DNA of 64,000 nucleotides, taken from assembly GCF_000699445.3 (NCBI RefSeq), contig NC_067200.1:13973256-14037255 (forward strand), given 5' to 3'. Below are positions 1-11,052 of this stretch, piece after piece. This stretch comes from Schistosoma haematobium. Lineage: Eukaryota > Platyhelminthes > Trematoda > Strigeidida > Schistosomatidae. Numbering within the stretch: position 1 is the first letter of the stretch; the number at the start of each line of letters is the position of its first letter. The translations under genes were made by a program, and so were the position numbers. The notes under the pieces are model-generated. The model made no database searches. It had not been told where the DNA came from and worked only from the letters and a program-made list of their open reading frames with translations.

Positions 1-660
1 TTTGCTCATAAATGTATCGAAATTTCTATAAAGAAAAATAAACAATTTCAATTATCATACCATTCAAAAAGTATCTAACAGATAAATTAGGGGCACTGCT
101 TGAATGTCTATATGACAATTTGAATGTATCAGTATATATTAGTAAATGGTTAAACTTAGAATTTTATAGGAATTTCTGTTAACTTAATCATCTAAGTATA
201 ATAGCTCACTCCATTGATCCTCCTATTTAATATGAATTATATTTGAATAAATAAGCGATCTATGGATGTTTTCTTTATTCTTATATCCTAAACTAAACAG
301 ATGGTCTAATCATGTAATGACAATAACAAGCCACATTTATAAATTATTTAGTGAAGAACACGCAAAGTACTATTGATACAATGTTATTTATTAATATATA
401 AACGTAAAAGTTCAGTTTCAGGGCAGTTTATCATGTTCCCCTTTTCTAACAAACTATCTAAGTTAATTGTTTGTTTGTTTGTTTGTTCTCATTCAATCAT
501 ATGCCATTGTAAACTATTCATTAAAAGATAACAAATGTTTATCAAAAATATGAAAATATTTGACATTTATATAACAAATTGCATACTAATCATCAATATT
601 TTATATGAACTATTTTAAAGTTCAATGTCAGTATCATCATCAATATTAAATGTATTGATA
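1..660. other. no recognised gene; AT-rich unique or decayed DNA
   Basis: No coding frame, RNA gene or family repeat was recognised. The only structure seen is a short (GTTT)n microsatellite at about 468-486. Confidence 0.5.
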
Positions 661-703
661 AGCAAAGATGGATAGTGGTTAACAGTGGAATCCAGGGTGT
701 GCG
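661..703 (-). repeat. SINE-A tail fragment
   Basis: Read on the minus strand this is the SINE-A 3' block: a CTGGATTCCACTG-like stretch followed by CCACTATCCATCTTTGCTT. It stops abruptly at about 703, where SINE-B begins, so it is a truncated copy without its ribozyme core. Confidence 0.7.
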
Positions 704-1040
704 TGAGAAAATTCTCGGAGTTCTAGTGAGAAGCCGTGACCAGTGGAGTTAATCCGTGTCGGGTAGAAACAGGTGTCTACCTCAGTACAATGGAAGATGG
801 TCGCGTAACTTCGTGGGTTGGCTGAGGTTAGACACTATCACCATTGGATGCCGGCTCAGTGGTCCAGTAGGTTAAGCATTCGCGCGCGAGACCGATATAT
901 CCAGGGTTCGAATCCCGTAAGCAAGATCGTGGATGCGCACCATTGAGGAGCCCCACAATAGGACGAAACGGCCTTCCAGTGCTTCCAGGTTTTCAATGGT
1001 GGTCTAACCTCAATCGGTTCATGATCTCAATCAAAAATAT
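704..1040 (+). mobile_element. SINE-B copy, nearly complete
   Basis: A tRNA-like region has an A-box-like block (GCTCAGTGGTCCAGTAGG, about 854-871) and a B box GGGTTCGAATCC (about 904-915). A hammerhead-like segment follows (about 940-985), then the tail ending in TCATGATCTCAA. The ribozyme core is damaged: the invariant C of CUGANGA is U (TTGAGGAG) and the cleavage triplet reads CTT. Pol III transcription is inferred from the boxes only. Confidence 0.8.
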
Positions 1041-1195
1041 TTGGAATTCGTTGGCTGGATGTAGCTGCATCTCGGATTTGATGATCACTCTGGGATTCAA
1101 ACCCAGTATAATTCACTTTAAAAGATATCACCTTATTCACTTAGCTACTGAGTCCTGATAATATATGCCAACAAGAGACTGGTTAATGGCTGTCA
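1041..1195 (-). mobile_element. SINE-A tRNA-like part, decayed
   Basis: The minus strand shows the SINE-A order: body, B-box-like region near 1095-1110, then a short damaged hammerhead region. It abuts SINE-B on the left and an opposite-strand SINE-A on the right. Confidence 0.6.
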
Positions 1196-1434
1196 TAAAC
1201 AACAATGCGAAGATACAAGCAAATAATACCAAGCGTATTTGAACTTCACCTCATTGTACAAGCAAGTGGCTATCAGGACTCAATAGGTAGGTGGATAACG
1301 TGATGGCGTTTGAAGCAAACGGTACTGGATTCGAGTTCCAGAATGTACATCAACTCTGAGATGCAGGTACATCCAACTGACGAGTCTGAAATAAGACGAC
1401 ATGCATATCCTGGATTGCATTATCAGCTACCATC
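1196..1434 (+). mobile_element. SINE-A copy
   Basis: This copy carries the SINE-A leader (AAGATACAAGCAAA), an A-box-like region near 1285-1310, a B-box-like GGATTCGAGTTCC and a hammerhead region. CUGACGAG is kept, but the downstream GAAA reads GACA, so the ribozyme is probably inactive. An RTE-A 3' end in the opposite orientation starts about 12 bp further on. Confidence 0.75.
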
Positions 1435-1445
1435 CAACTTTCCAT

Positions 1446-2251
1446 ATAATTTTACTTACTAACGTACGCCTTTTACTCCCAATAGAACATAGGCCGCCGA
1501 CCAGCATTCTCCAACCCACTCTGTCCTGGGCCTTCTTCTCTAGTTCAATCCAATTCTTGTTCATTTTTCTCATATCTATTTCCATTTCCCGGGGTAATGT
1601 GTTCTTTGGTGTTCCTCTTCTCCTCCTTTGGCCTTGGGGATTCCATGTGAGTGCTTGCCTTGTGATGCAGCTGGGTGATTTCCTCAATGTGTGTCCTATC
1701 CACTTCCTGATTTTTTCTCCGTTGTGATGTGGTTTCTTCTCTCCCGCAGTAGGTCTTTGCTGATAGTATCTGTCCAAAAGATCCAAAGTGTTTTACTTAG
1801 ACAGCTGTTAACAAGCACTTGTAACTTCTGAATGATGGCTTTCGTAGTTCTCCAGGTTTCCGCCTCATACAGTAGAACTGTCTTGACACTTGTATTGAAA
1901 ATCCTGACCTTGGTGTTCGTTGACAGTTGTTTTGAGTTTCAGATGTTCCTCAGTTGTAAATATGCTGCTCTTGCTTTTCCGATCTGCGCCTTCACAACTG
2001 CATCAGATCCACCGTGCTCATCAATGATGCTGCCCAGATATGTGAAGGATTTTACATCTTCCAAATCTTCTCCGTCAATTGTGATTGTATTGTTGCATGC
2101 TGTGTTTTATCGAAGAATCTTACTTTTCTCTTTGTGTATATTGAGACCTACTGCTGCTGAGGCTGGTGCTGCACTGGTCGTCTTCTGCTACATTTTTTTT
2201 GCGTGTGCGATAAAAGAGCTAGATCATCTGCGATGTTTAGATGATCACTTA
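1446..2251 (-). pseudogene. RTE-A non-LTR retrotransposon, 3' half (relic)
   Basis: Read on the minus strand, this copy runs from the RT thumb to the 3' end. A 119-residue open stretch (1786-1427) contains [17 protein letters not shown] and [10 protein letters not shown], the basic C-terminal domain found after the RT in RTE-clade elements. Upstream, frames are broken by stops and frameshifts, so no working RT is encoded. The 3' end on the left carries a degenerate (GTAA)n tail. The assignment to RTE is family knowledge; truncation and stops are seen directly. Confidence 0.8.
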
Positions 2252-2640
2252 GCTTATGATACTTGTGACTTAAGACAACATGGTTGGGGACCGCGAGATG
2301 ATAGCAACCGATGGTTAGAGACCCTGAATGACATGGCTCAAAATCGTTTGCAATGGCGCAGGTGCATCCACTCTTTGTGTTCTCCCAAATTCTAATCTTC
2401 TGAATTCTTCATGTCCCTTTCTTTTTTCTCTTTCCAAATTTATTTCACTGGATAATACTCCTTGAATAACATCTTCAAACCCTAATTTTTCTGATTACAG
2501 CTTATAATTTTATTACATGTAGCACTACGGGATTTGAATCAACCACTGCATCTCTGTGCTAATGTGGTATGGCAACTCGAACTGGTGTACGTACGTACGA
2601 AGTTCTACGTTTTTACTGACTGACTGACTAAGGCAATATG
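2252..2640 (+). mobile_element. RTE-B 3' end nested in a SINE-A
   Basis: The last coding residues (WGPRDDSNRWLETLNDMAQN, with a following QWRRCIHSLCSPKF and stop near 2395) and the RTE-B 3' UTR end in (TGAC)n at about 2617-2630. The left flank reads like SINE-A (ACTTGTGACTTAAG) and the right flank resumes SINE-A (AAGGCAATAT), with a shared TAAG. That suggests insertion of a 5'-truncated RTE-B into a SINE-A. The body upstream of these residues is missing. Confidence 0.75.
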
Positions 2641-2735
2641 CACAGTATGCACATATGTCAATAAGAAACTGATCACTTTTAATCCTAAACAACAATTTGA
2701 ATATACAAGCAAACAATACTAAAACGAATCAAATT
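2631..2735 (+). mobile_element. SINE-A 5' part (continuation)
   Basis: This matches the SINE-A leader: GCACAGTATGCACATATGTC, then AATAAG and a decayed continuation with ACAAGCAAACAATAC. It is truncated before the tRNA-like boxes. Confidence 0.65.
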
Positions 2736-3264
2736 ATTCAACTTTACATTACTGAAATGAAAATATCTAATTACTTACCTACTTAAATCTTTTCAAGTTC
2801 ATAATTCTCATTAGTGAAATTGGTGTTTCCCGGTATGAATTGACATGTTGTGCAAAACAATCTTGTTTTTCTTTTCTTTTTTTTGATAGATGATAAACAT
2901 GAACAAAATGCCGAATAGAATCATTGACAACTACAATAAATATTGTATTGAACACAAATGATTGGCTGAAACATAACTAAGATCCCAATATATCATAACA
3001 TATATCTCCTGTCAAAATAAATCATTATTCTTTAGTTTTTTAAAACTATTTTGTTTTGTAAGAAGTGAAAATGGCCTGTTTTGTATTTTCAATGAATGAA
3101 AATAACACTCTTCATCATATATGTAGCGGTTTTATTGACAAGAAATAAATAAGGCCAGATAACGAAAAGTTTCATTTACTTTGATTTATACATTTGATCA
3201 TATGTACAGTATATAATCATTCCATCACTATAATTATCTCTTAGTTATGGTTCATACATAGATT
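2736..3264. other. no recognised feature
   Basis: AT-rich sequence with no coding frame or repeat family recognised on either strand. Confidence 0.4.
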
Positions 3265-3545
3265 AGTATATTATTAAACAACTTACTTACTCACTTACTC
3301 ACTTGCTTACTCACGTACTTACTTACGCCTTGTTACTCCCAATGGAGCATGGACCGCCAAACAGCATTCTCCAACCCACAATGTCCTGGGCTTTCCTCTC
3401 TACTTCTATACAACTGTTGTTCATTTCCCTCATGTCTGTCTCCATCTCTCCGTGTAATGTGTTCTTTTGTCTCCCTCTTTTCCTTTGGCATTGAGGATTT
3501 CATGTGAGAGCTTGCCTTGTGATGCAGTTGGGTGATTTCCTCAAT
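3265..3545 (-). pseudogene. RTE-A 3' end fragment
   Basis: A minus-strand 3' terminal fragment. It has a long degenerate (GTAA)n tail at about 3270-3325 and the C-terminal coding region up to about 3543, where homology stops. This is a typical 5'-truncated non-LTR insertion. Confidence 0.8.
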
Positions 3546-4349
3546 TATTAAACAATTTAGTTTATTATTATTTAGTTATGAATTAAATTTAAATCAATTC
3601 ACTTGTATTTTATTTATTGATAATGTTCTTCATATTGAATTGAACAACGTATAAATAATTATTAACCTCAATATATCCTCTGTTCTATCATATGATGATA
3701 ATGATCTCTAGTTATGTTTCTGTCATTGAAAATGTGGAAGTACTAGGCTGCCGTTTAGTCATAATCTGGAACTTGACTCATGAATTCAACTATGAAAATA
3801 CTATAAACTTTACAAATCCTCATGTTAATATCATGATGTGTTAACGTATTGAAGATTGTTCACATGAGAATTTGGATATTGATTTTGTGTCAATTGGTAT
3901 ATGTTAGCAAGGTACAACTGATGCTCCGAAGAAGATGTAAATCCTCGTAAAAACTAACGATTTCCTGCAGACTATCTGTAAACGCCTAGCATCACTTCGA
4001 GAATTGACCAAATAAGAAGTTAATCGATGGAATTAGATTAAGACTAAGTAACTGAACAACTGACAGATCATTAAAATTCATTATGATACATATAGAAACA
4101 TTATACTAGAATCATAAAAAAAAATACACAAACAATATATTTTCATTATACAATAGTGCAAATCTTTTTATATCAAAACTCGGATAAACATTTTAAGATT
4201 AAATTATGAAATGTTGTAACACAGTCAGTAATGATAATTTTGGTGCTCACAACTGAATGTCTCTATAGTACTTGCCTTGTTTGTTACTTAGGAAAACATG
4301 CTTCTTTAAATTACTTAAATCTATCAAAAAAATATTAGTTACTTATCTA
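3546..4349. other. no recognised feature
   Basis: AT-rich sequence between two RTE-A copies. No gene or family repeat was recognised. Confidence 0.4.
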
Positions 4350-5215
4350 CGGCGTGCCTCAGAAGATAGTCAATATCATACAGAATTCCTATGATGGATT
4401 AAACTGCAAAATTGTGCATGGAGGACAATTGACAGACTCTTTCGAAGTAAAGACCGTTATCAGGCAAGGTTGCTTACTCTCACCCTTCCTCTTTCTCCTG
4501 GTGATCGACTGGATCATGAAGACGTCAACATCTGAAGGGAAACACGGGATACAGTGGACATCTAGGATGCAGTTAGACGATCTAGACTTCGCAGATGATC
4601 TGGCCCTTCTATCGCAATCGCAACAACAAATGCAGGAGAAAACGACCAGTGTAGCAGCAGCCTCAACAGCAGTAGGTCTCAATATACACAAAGAGAAAAG
4701 TAAGATTCTCCGATACAACACAGCATGCAACAATCCAATCACAATTGACGGAGAAGATTTCGAAGAATTTTCAATACAAATGTCAAGACAGTTCTACTGT
4801 ATGAGGCGGAAACCTGGAGAACTACGAAAGCCATCATTCAGAAGTTACAAGTGCTTGTTAACAGCTGTCTAAGTAAAACACTTTGGATCTTTTGGACAGA
4901 TACTATCAGCAAAGACCTACTGCGGGAGAGAAGAAACCACATCACAACGGAGAAAAAATCAGGAAGTGGATAGGACACACATTGAGGAAATCACCCAGCT
5001 GCATCACAAGGCAAGCTCTCACATGGAATCCTCAAAGGCAAAGGAAAAGAGGAAGAACTAAAAACACGTTACACTGAGAAATGGAGACAGACATGAGAGA
5101 AATGAACAAGAATTGGATTGAACTAGAGAAGAAGGCCCAGGACAGAGTGGTTTGGAGAATGCTGGTCTGCAGCCTATGCTCAATTAGAAGTAACAGGCGT
5201 AAGTAAGTAAGTAAG
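4350..5215 (+). pseudogene. RTE-A retrotransposon with internal deletion
   Basis: The 172-residue open frame (4354-4872) carries RT palm motifs: IRQGCLLSPFLFLLVID, then FADDLALLSQ with the catalytic FADD, then VGLNIHKEKSKIL. After ITIDGEDFEE the frame jumps to SRQFYCMRRKPGELRK. The usual thumb segment with the YLGSIID motif, seen in the copies near 29.9 kb and 55.4 kb, is missing. A second frame (4883-5077) gives the C-terminal WIGHTLRK region. The 3' end is (GTAA)n at about 5196-5215. It encodes a cytoplasmic or nuclear reverse transcriptase relic and is not functional. Confidence 0.85.
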
Positions 5216-5867
5216 TAATCTATGAAATACTAAAGAAATGTATGAATATGCATCTTGTTTGTTCAACTTACCTATGAATTACAGATCATGGTTAATAGAA
5301 TTCGTACAAACTATACCTTTAGGAGTGAAGTACAATTTTTTCGAATATATGATATAACTTTGATCTTGTTAATTTGTATTGGGAGTGGAGGTTTTGCAGA
5401 GATTATGGTAATTTTAATAGTTAAATTGATAAGTCGATCAATAGCGCCTATCCTACAACCAATTTTGATTACGATTACTTACAACAGTAACAATTCGTCT
5501 ATTTCGTTGTACCGTTATGAACACTAAATCATATGACAGACTCTATCTAAAATGTTGATCGCTTAAATATCACTAGATGATTCATCATCCTCCCCATATA
5601 TATATATATAATCAAATTCTATTAATAGTCCTTGCTTTGCCTTGCTGTGCGCCATTCGACCATAAATTTACCTACGTATTTGCTTGTACATACTTATTCA
5701 CCTCTCCGCTTCAAATACTCTTGATGTGCTTATGGCCTTGTAATCCGCTTTGTCCTCTAATGGACTGTAGTTGACGTTTCTCTTTGCCTTCTGATTTTAA
5801 ACACTGTTAAGATTTATATTATAACGGTTATCGAGGTAGTTGATTGATGAAGCAAAGCCGCTACAGA
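5216..5867. other. no recognised feature
   Basis: AT-rich. A short (AT)n tract lies near 5598-5611. A 90-residue frame at 5255-5527 has no recognisable domain. Confidence 0.4.
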
Positions 5868-5965
5868 TCTAAACTTTACTATCATTGGAAACTTGGAACT
5901 ACTGGACGGCCATTTCATCCTAGTATGAAACTCCTTATTAGTGCATATTCATCTGTATTCAACCA
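5868..5965 (-). repeat. SINE-B fragment
   Basis: A short minus-strand piece of the SINE-B ribozyme and tail region (complement of GGCCGTCCAGT near 5910). The ribozyme core is degraded. Confidence 0.6.
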
Positions 5966-6391
5966 GAATATTGTCACAACACCAATTCTGTTACATTTAC
6001 ACTGAGATACTGTAGAAATACATCATTCTCTTTAGTATAATTAATATATTTTGTTGTTCAACTTAACAGCAAGTAATATTGATCATAATCATTATTACCA
6101 TCATGATTACTATACTAGTCTAATATTAAAGTTAAGTGATAAGATACATTTGGTTGTGGTTCATAAGCAAGTAGGTAACATCAATATAATAAGAAATGAT
6201 TAAAGCTTTTCTTTTTATAGGACATGTAAGTACTTATAGCTCACTTCAGTCCATAAATAACATTATAAAATTGTCTAATATTTATAAAGAAATTTACATT
6301 TTCTGATGAGATATTTCCTATCAGTTAGATTGTGGAGACATTCATTATCATTTCAATATTATATAAGAATTAGTTTGTAAACAAACTAATT
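5966..6391. other. no recognised feature
   Basis: AT-rich sequence with no feature recognised on either strand. Confidence 0.4.
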
Positions 6392-6746
6392 TAATAGTTG
6401 AATTCATGAGTCAATTAAAGCTAGACTACCATGGAAATATTGAAAGCACTGGCTGACCGTTTCGTTCTAGTATGGGACATCCAAGCAGTGCGCAACCACG
6501 ATCCTGCCCGCGAGATTCGAACTCAGGATATATCGATCTGACGCGCGAACGCTTAATCTCTAGTACACTGAGTCTGAATTCAATTAATTCACGAAATTGC
6601 ACCACCGTCCACCATTGTATTCAGTGAGTGGCCATCGCACAACAGACACGGTTGAACTCCATTGGTCACGGCCTCTCACTAAAACTTCAAAAAATACCTC
6701 TTAAATCCAGTCACTAGTGAGCAGATGATGTTCATTATCAGAAGGG
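6392..6746 (-). mobile_element. SINE-B, left arm of a fold-back pair
   Basis: Minus-strand SINE-B with tail, damaged hammerhead (CUGANGA lost), B box, A-box region and 5' body. Its 5' end meets the 5' part of the next, opposite-strand copy at about 6747, giving a head-to-head inverted pair. Confidence 0.75.
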
Positions 6747-6950
6747 TGAAATTTCGTGAACTGGTTGGAGTTAGATATTAACACCGTTGGATGACGGTTC
6801 GATGGTCTAGAATTTAAAGGTTTGCGCGTGAAACCGACATATCCCGGGTTCGAAACCCGCGGGCGGGATCGCACTGCTGAGGGGCCCTACACTGAGACGA
6901 AACGGCCGTCCAGTGCTTCCAGTCTTTCTGCGGTGGTCATTGGTTAGTAA
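6747..6950 (+). mobile_element. SINE-B, right arm of a fold-back pair
   Basis: A-box-like block near 6795-6815, B box GGGTTCGAAACC near 6846-6857 and a hammerhead region at about 6875-6925. CTGAGGGG replaces CUGAGGAG, altering an invariant core A. CGAAAC and GGCCGTC are kept. Confidence 0.75.
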
Positions 6951-7117
6951 TGTTGTCGATTCTTGGAAGTGGTATAGCAGTATGTTAAAGTTGTAAATCA
7001 AATTTAGAATATTCTCGAATTGTCGGTAGTTCAGAAATTAGAGTCACACAATGATAATCATAATAATTATGACTTTATTCAATATTATATGTTTAGTATA
7101 ATATGTAATAACTCAGC

Positions 7118-7345
7118 ATACAATAGAGATCATGAACCGATCAATGTTAGACCACGAAACCTGGAAGCACTAGACGGCCGTTCTATCCTAATAGGGCGCA
7201 TCTACGACCTGTCACACGAGGCTTGAACCCAAGACCTTCGGTCTCACGCGCTAACGCCTAATCTCTAGATCGCCGATCATGGATTCAACGGTGTTAATGT
7301 CTGAATTCAACCAATCCACGATATTGTGTAACCATCATGCAATAC
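7118..7345 (-). mobile_element. SINE-B copy, decayed
   Basis: Tail (ATGAACCGATCAATGTTAGA), degraded ribozyme, a B-box complement near 7226-7240 and part of the body. The ribozyme core has lost its CGAAAC. Confidence 0.7.
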
Positions 7346-7784
7346 TTTAAGAAATTTCTCTAATTCTTTTATACCATAAAAACATAACTACATACATGTA
7401 TATAGGTGAAATATAAATAAATTGGACAATATTTATTAAAATATATCTGAAGAAAATAACAACCTATAGAATTGTGAATTAGCAACATGTTTAAGAATGT
7501 AAGTTTTGGATTAGGTCATCTCTTACAACCTGTTCGTTGAACAGTAATTATGCTAGATATGAAGAATATTGAAAAACCTTTATTTCTTTTGTTTACATAC
7601 ATGGATTCCAATTTATCTGTATCCTGTTCTACCTTAACATATAAAGGAAAAAAATCATAAGAATAGAGTTGACAGTTTATGTCTACTAAAACAATACTTA
7701 CCAGTAGTTTCCAAGAATTTCAGATATATTTATTCAAAAAAAACTTATTCATTATGACATCAAAAGAATTGTTACATATCTGAT
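7346..7784. other. no recognised feature
   Basis: AT-rich sequence. No gene or family repeat was recognised. Confidence 0.4.
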
Positions 7785-8290
7785 TAACTGCCCCCAAATG
7801 CCCCGGTAGAGCCGAGAGTGGGGACAGCCAGCTCTCTCTTTCGAAATGCCTTCAAGTGTTCACGTGCATACAACCACTGCCAGGGAAGTCCTACTCATTG
7901 ATTTTTCGTGGCGGGGGTATTGTTTACGAAATGGAGAGAACGAAAAGCAAACATCCGACGCTTTAACCGATTCGGTGGACACGGAGGATCCACCTAAGGG
8001 AGTTGGATAGCCATGATTCCAAACCAATAGTGAACACAGGCCCCAGGATCCTAAGGAAACAAACGGCATATCAACTTATTGTTGGTCACCGGTCACCATG
8101 GAACTGCTTCTCCTTACGTTGCTCCACTGCCTTGTGGATTGGACCTTTGGGTTGAAGGTTCCGGGTGTGGCCTCCTCAGAAAACCACCTGTTCGGTTTAG
8201 GCACCCAGGCAATATTCCAGCCCTCACACAAACTGAATGATTTATGTGGCGCATATCTGTTTCGTGCCTTCTTAAATAAATAAACTGCTT
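7785..8290 (+). mobile_element. D-repeat, longest-class copy
   Basis: A dispersed repeat shared with 20285-20815, 26252-26585 and 29237-29670. Landmarks are TGCCAGGGAAGTCCTACTCA (or close), CCAAACCAATAGTG, TTGTTGGTCACCGG, CTCCACTGCCTTG, and a 3' end in AAATAAATAAA. Copies share the 3' end but differ at the 5' end, as expected for reverse-transcribed retroposons. No protein is recognisable in any frame; the small open frames here do not hold up between copies. Confidence 0.75.
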
Positions 8291-8603
8291 AGAGCATTCT
8301 TCACAACACAGAAAAATATTTCCTCTAAAGTTCAAGAAAGAATTATGAAAAGTAAGTAGGAATAATACGTTATATACAAGAGAATATACAAATCATGCTT
8401 TTTATTAAATGTATTCTTCGATATCAACAAAACTTGAAAAGACCAATAATGTTTAGACAGAATACCTACATCATGGTAAAAAGAACAACATTAGACATAA
8501 TTGTTGTCAACATTTTCAATATGAAATCAAACACTAAATAACAGAATACACAACTAGTCCTACCTTAGTTAATTAAATCTGTTGTATATAATTATACCTG
8601 TTT

Positions 8604-8653
<50 letters not shown>

Positions 8654-8913
8654 CCAGATAGTCTACCAAGTTAGTGTAATGCATGCATTATGTTATAGGT
8701 TTTCAGTAGTTGAAATGAAGGTATTCATTTAAACAGGATAAGTGATTACATTAAGAAATTGATAAAATTGAATTTTCTTTTAAATGATCTATCCATCATC
8801 ATTTTCCCTTACAACATCATCATGAAACAAACATTCAAAATATGAATTTTGATACAATTATGGTTTTATACATGACAAAATGACATAACAGATATACATT
8901 TAGCTAGTAATAA
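8291..8913. other. no gene recognised; AT microsatellite
   Basis: AT-rich. An (AT)n microsatellite of about 40 bp lies at about 8610-8647. Confidence 0.5.
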
Positions 8914-9200
8914 TAGCCGTGACCAGTGAACCTAATCCACGTCAGGTAGAGACAGATATCTACCTCAGTACAATGGAAGATGGTCGCACAATTTCGTGGA
9001 TTGGTTGATGTTAGATACTATCGCTATTGGTTGCCAGCTCAGTGGTCCAGTAGGTTAAGCATTCGCGCGCGAGACTGATATATCCAGGGTTCGAACCCCG
9101 TGAGCGGGATCGTGGATGCGCACGGCTGAGTAGTCCCACAATAGGACGAAACGGCTTTCCAATGCTTCGAGGTTTTCAATCGATTCATGATCTCAATAAA
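8914..9200 (+). mobile_element. SINE-B copy
   Basis: 5' body, A-box block (GCTCAGTGGTCCAGTAGG, about 9037-9054), B box GGGTTCGAACC and hammerhead region at about 9120-9165. The core reads CTGAGTAG, so the invariant second G of CUGANGA is lost. An A-rich run follows at 9200. Confidence 0.8.
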
Positions 9201-9679
9201 AAAATAAAAAATAAAAAGTCATTACGTAACACAAAATATAGTGTGTATTCTTAGATATACATTGATGCAGTTGTATATAAGATCCACTTCTAAATAACTA
9301 GGTTGAATGTTCTTTTGTTTCAATCTGAATAATACTAAGATACAATTTTAATTGATTTTATATTGAGTTTAGGTTAGTTCATCGTTAAAATTAGGGGGAG
9401 GGAATTTTGATCGATCTTAATTGGCATATATCAATCCTGTTCTCATTGCCAGTAATTCGTGCAATGGATACGATTTTTATATCAGATTTTTAATAATCGA
9501 CAAATGATCTAAAAGTTAAGGGCTTATAAACGAATCTGAATTTCACCGATTCTAAATGTACCGATAACGTAGGTACGCACTACTATTGTGTCCCACGCTT
9601 AAAATTACCAGTGATTTCTGGTAGTTACTAATTTTTTAACCAAGATCAAAATATAATGTATAACATGATCATAATTATA
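9201..9679. other. no recognised feature
   Basis: AT-rich sequence with no feature recognised. Confidence 0.4.
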
Positions 9680-9800
9680 GACAAAAATGGATGTTGGCTA
9701 ACGGTGGAACGTAGAATGTGCGTTTCGTCCTATTTTGGGACTGATCAGTTGAATGTATCTGCATCCCACATTTGATCATTACTCAGAGAGTGTAATTACT
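9680..9800 (-). mobile_element. SINE-A ribozyme and tail fragment
   Basis: Minus-strand SINE-A 3' part. Stem II and CGAAAC are kept, but CUGANGA reads CTGATCA, so the core is broken. Confidence 0.7.
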
Positions 9801-9821
9801 AATAAAAAAAACATTTGAAAC

Positions 9822-10020
9822 TTTGTAAGATGGTGGTTGGAGGTAGTCAACAGGAAACTCTGGACCCAGGTTTCGTGCTACTTGGCACTCGTCATCAAAG
9901 TCTACCTGTAATCTTGAGGGAACTGGTGCCCCCTGATGGATTCGATCTTGTGCCAGTCAGCTTCACAGACGTTGCAACTGAGCCATCGGGGCCGCGACCG
10001 ACCTCCTGTAGTCACAATTG
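9822..10020 (-). mobile_element. SINE-C, left arm of a fold-back pair
   Basis: Minus-strand SINE-C from the start block (GATCAATCAATTGTGA) through the A and B boxes and hammerhead to ACCACCATC. The ribozyme keeps GTGC/GCAC stem II and CGAAAC, but the first invariant C of CUGANGA is A. Confidence 0.8.
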
Positions 10021-10290
10021 ATTGATCACCGGGATCGAATCCGCCAGGGAGCACCAGTTCCTCAACATTACAGGTACACCTTGCTGATGAGTGCCAAGTA
10101 GCACGAAACCCGTGTCCAGGGTTTCTTGTCGACTGTCTCCAACCACCATTTAATCTCAATATATAGTGCACGCAGTATCGAGTCACCTAGACTAGTGACC
10201 ACATTGCAACATGGTGGATAGCATTCGATCTACACTTAATAAGGACTTGACTCACATGACATTGACCACCACCCAGTGATCAATCAATTG
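10021..10290 (+). mobile_element. SINE-C, right arm of a fold-back pair
   Basis: B box GGGATCGAATCC at about 10032-10043, hammerhead at 10075-10130 with intact core, then ACCACCATTTAATCTC and the downstream monomer part (GTGCACGCAGTATCGAGTC) ending in GATCAATCAATTGTGA. The A box of this arm is replaced by the junction with the left arm. Confidence 0.8.
10075..10130 (+). ncRNA. hammerhead ribozyme, SINE-C type, core intact
   Basis: Catalytic CUGAUGAG at 10084-10091, stem II GUGC/GCAC closing CAAGUA, then CGAAAC and cleavage triplet GUC at 10114-10116. Stem I pairs CCUUG with CAGGG. Stem III is very short and near-palindromic, as in other schistosome SINE hammerheads, which favours action as a dimer. 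Confidence 0.8.
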
Positions 10291-10456
10291 TGATGAAACT
10301 TTGTTCTTTTAAAATTTTAACTAATCACTATAAGACTATTTAGAAATGTATTCACCACAAATAAGAATCTTATGAAATTAACAAAACTACTAATTACTAA
10401 ATCAAAATTTGTCAATGCAGTCAATTATATACAAATAAACAGATATTTGTGGATAT

Positions 10457-10504
<48 letters not shown>

Positions 10505-10763
10505 ATAGTTTATAAACCTTTAACGGATTTCTGGATTATTTATTTTTATTTACTAAAGTTCTAAATTACCTTTCTCTCTTTCTCTCTCATAAATATGGTA
10601 CGTTTATCCGTGTAATAAACTATCATCTCTTCCCCTCTCTCTCTAGATAGATAGATCTCTATAAATTTGTAAAGATAATTTTAGATAAGTTTTCTCCTTT
10701 TTTAGATTTTTGTGTACCTTATACAAGAAAAAAACAAAAAAAGAAAGAATCCACAAAATATTA
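10291..10763. other. no gene recognised; AT and CT microsatellites
   Basis: An (AT)n tract of about 40 bp lies at 10459-10502, with CT-rich stretches at about 10570-10650. A minus-strand 80-residue frame overlapping SINE-A has no domain. Confidence 0.45.
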
Positions 10764-11052
10764 CTGTGCGTATGCACTGACTGATCAATTGCAGTCTTAA
10801 ACCTCAATGGGAGAATACAAGCCAAACAATACCAAGGGAATTCCAATCCACCCCATTGCACAAGCATGTGGCTATCAGGACTCAATAGGTAGGTGGATAA
10901 CGTGATGGCGTTTGAAGCAAATGGTACTGGGTTCGAGTCCCAGAGTGAACATCAACTCTGAGATGCAGGTACATCCAGCTGACGAGTCCCAAATAGGACG
11001 AAACGCGTGTCCTGGATTCCACTGCTAGTCACTATCCATCATTGCTTACAAA
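10764..11052 (+). mobile_element. SINE-A (Smα-like), best-preserved copy
   Basis: The order is leader (ACTGATCAATTGCAGTC), body, A-box-like block near 10885-10905, B box GGTTCGAGTCC (10930-10940), hammerhead (10970-11035) and tail CACTATCCATC. This is the architecture described for the schistosome Smα retroposon, in which Pol III boxes precede a hammerhead. One copy only is present here. Confidence 0.88.
10970..11035 (+). ncRNA. hammerhead ribozyme, SINE-A type, core intact
   Basis: CUGACGAG at 10979-10986, stem II GUCC/GGAC, CGAAAC and cleavage GUC ending at 11011. Stem I pairs AUCCAG with CUGGAU. This is the classic schistosome hammerhead layout. Confidence 0.85.

Noticed and set aside
8608..8647. 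Long AT runs (also 10459-10502 and 50671-50708) as possible origins or cruciforms
   Set aside because: Ordinary AT microsatellites; nothing else supports a functional role.
9815..10186. Overlapping frames of 68 and 94 residues on opposite strands
   Set aside because: Both lie within the SINE-C fold-back and change between copies; no protein evidence.
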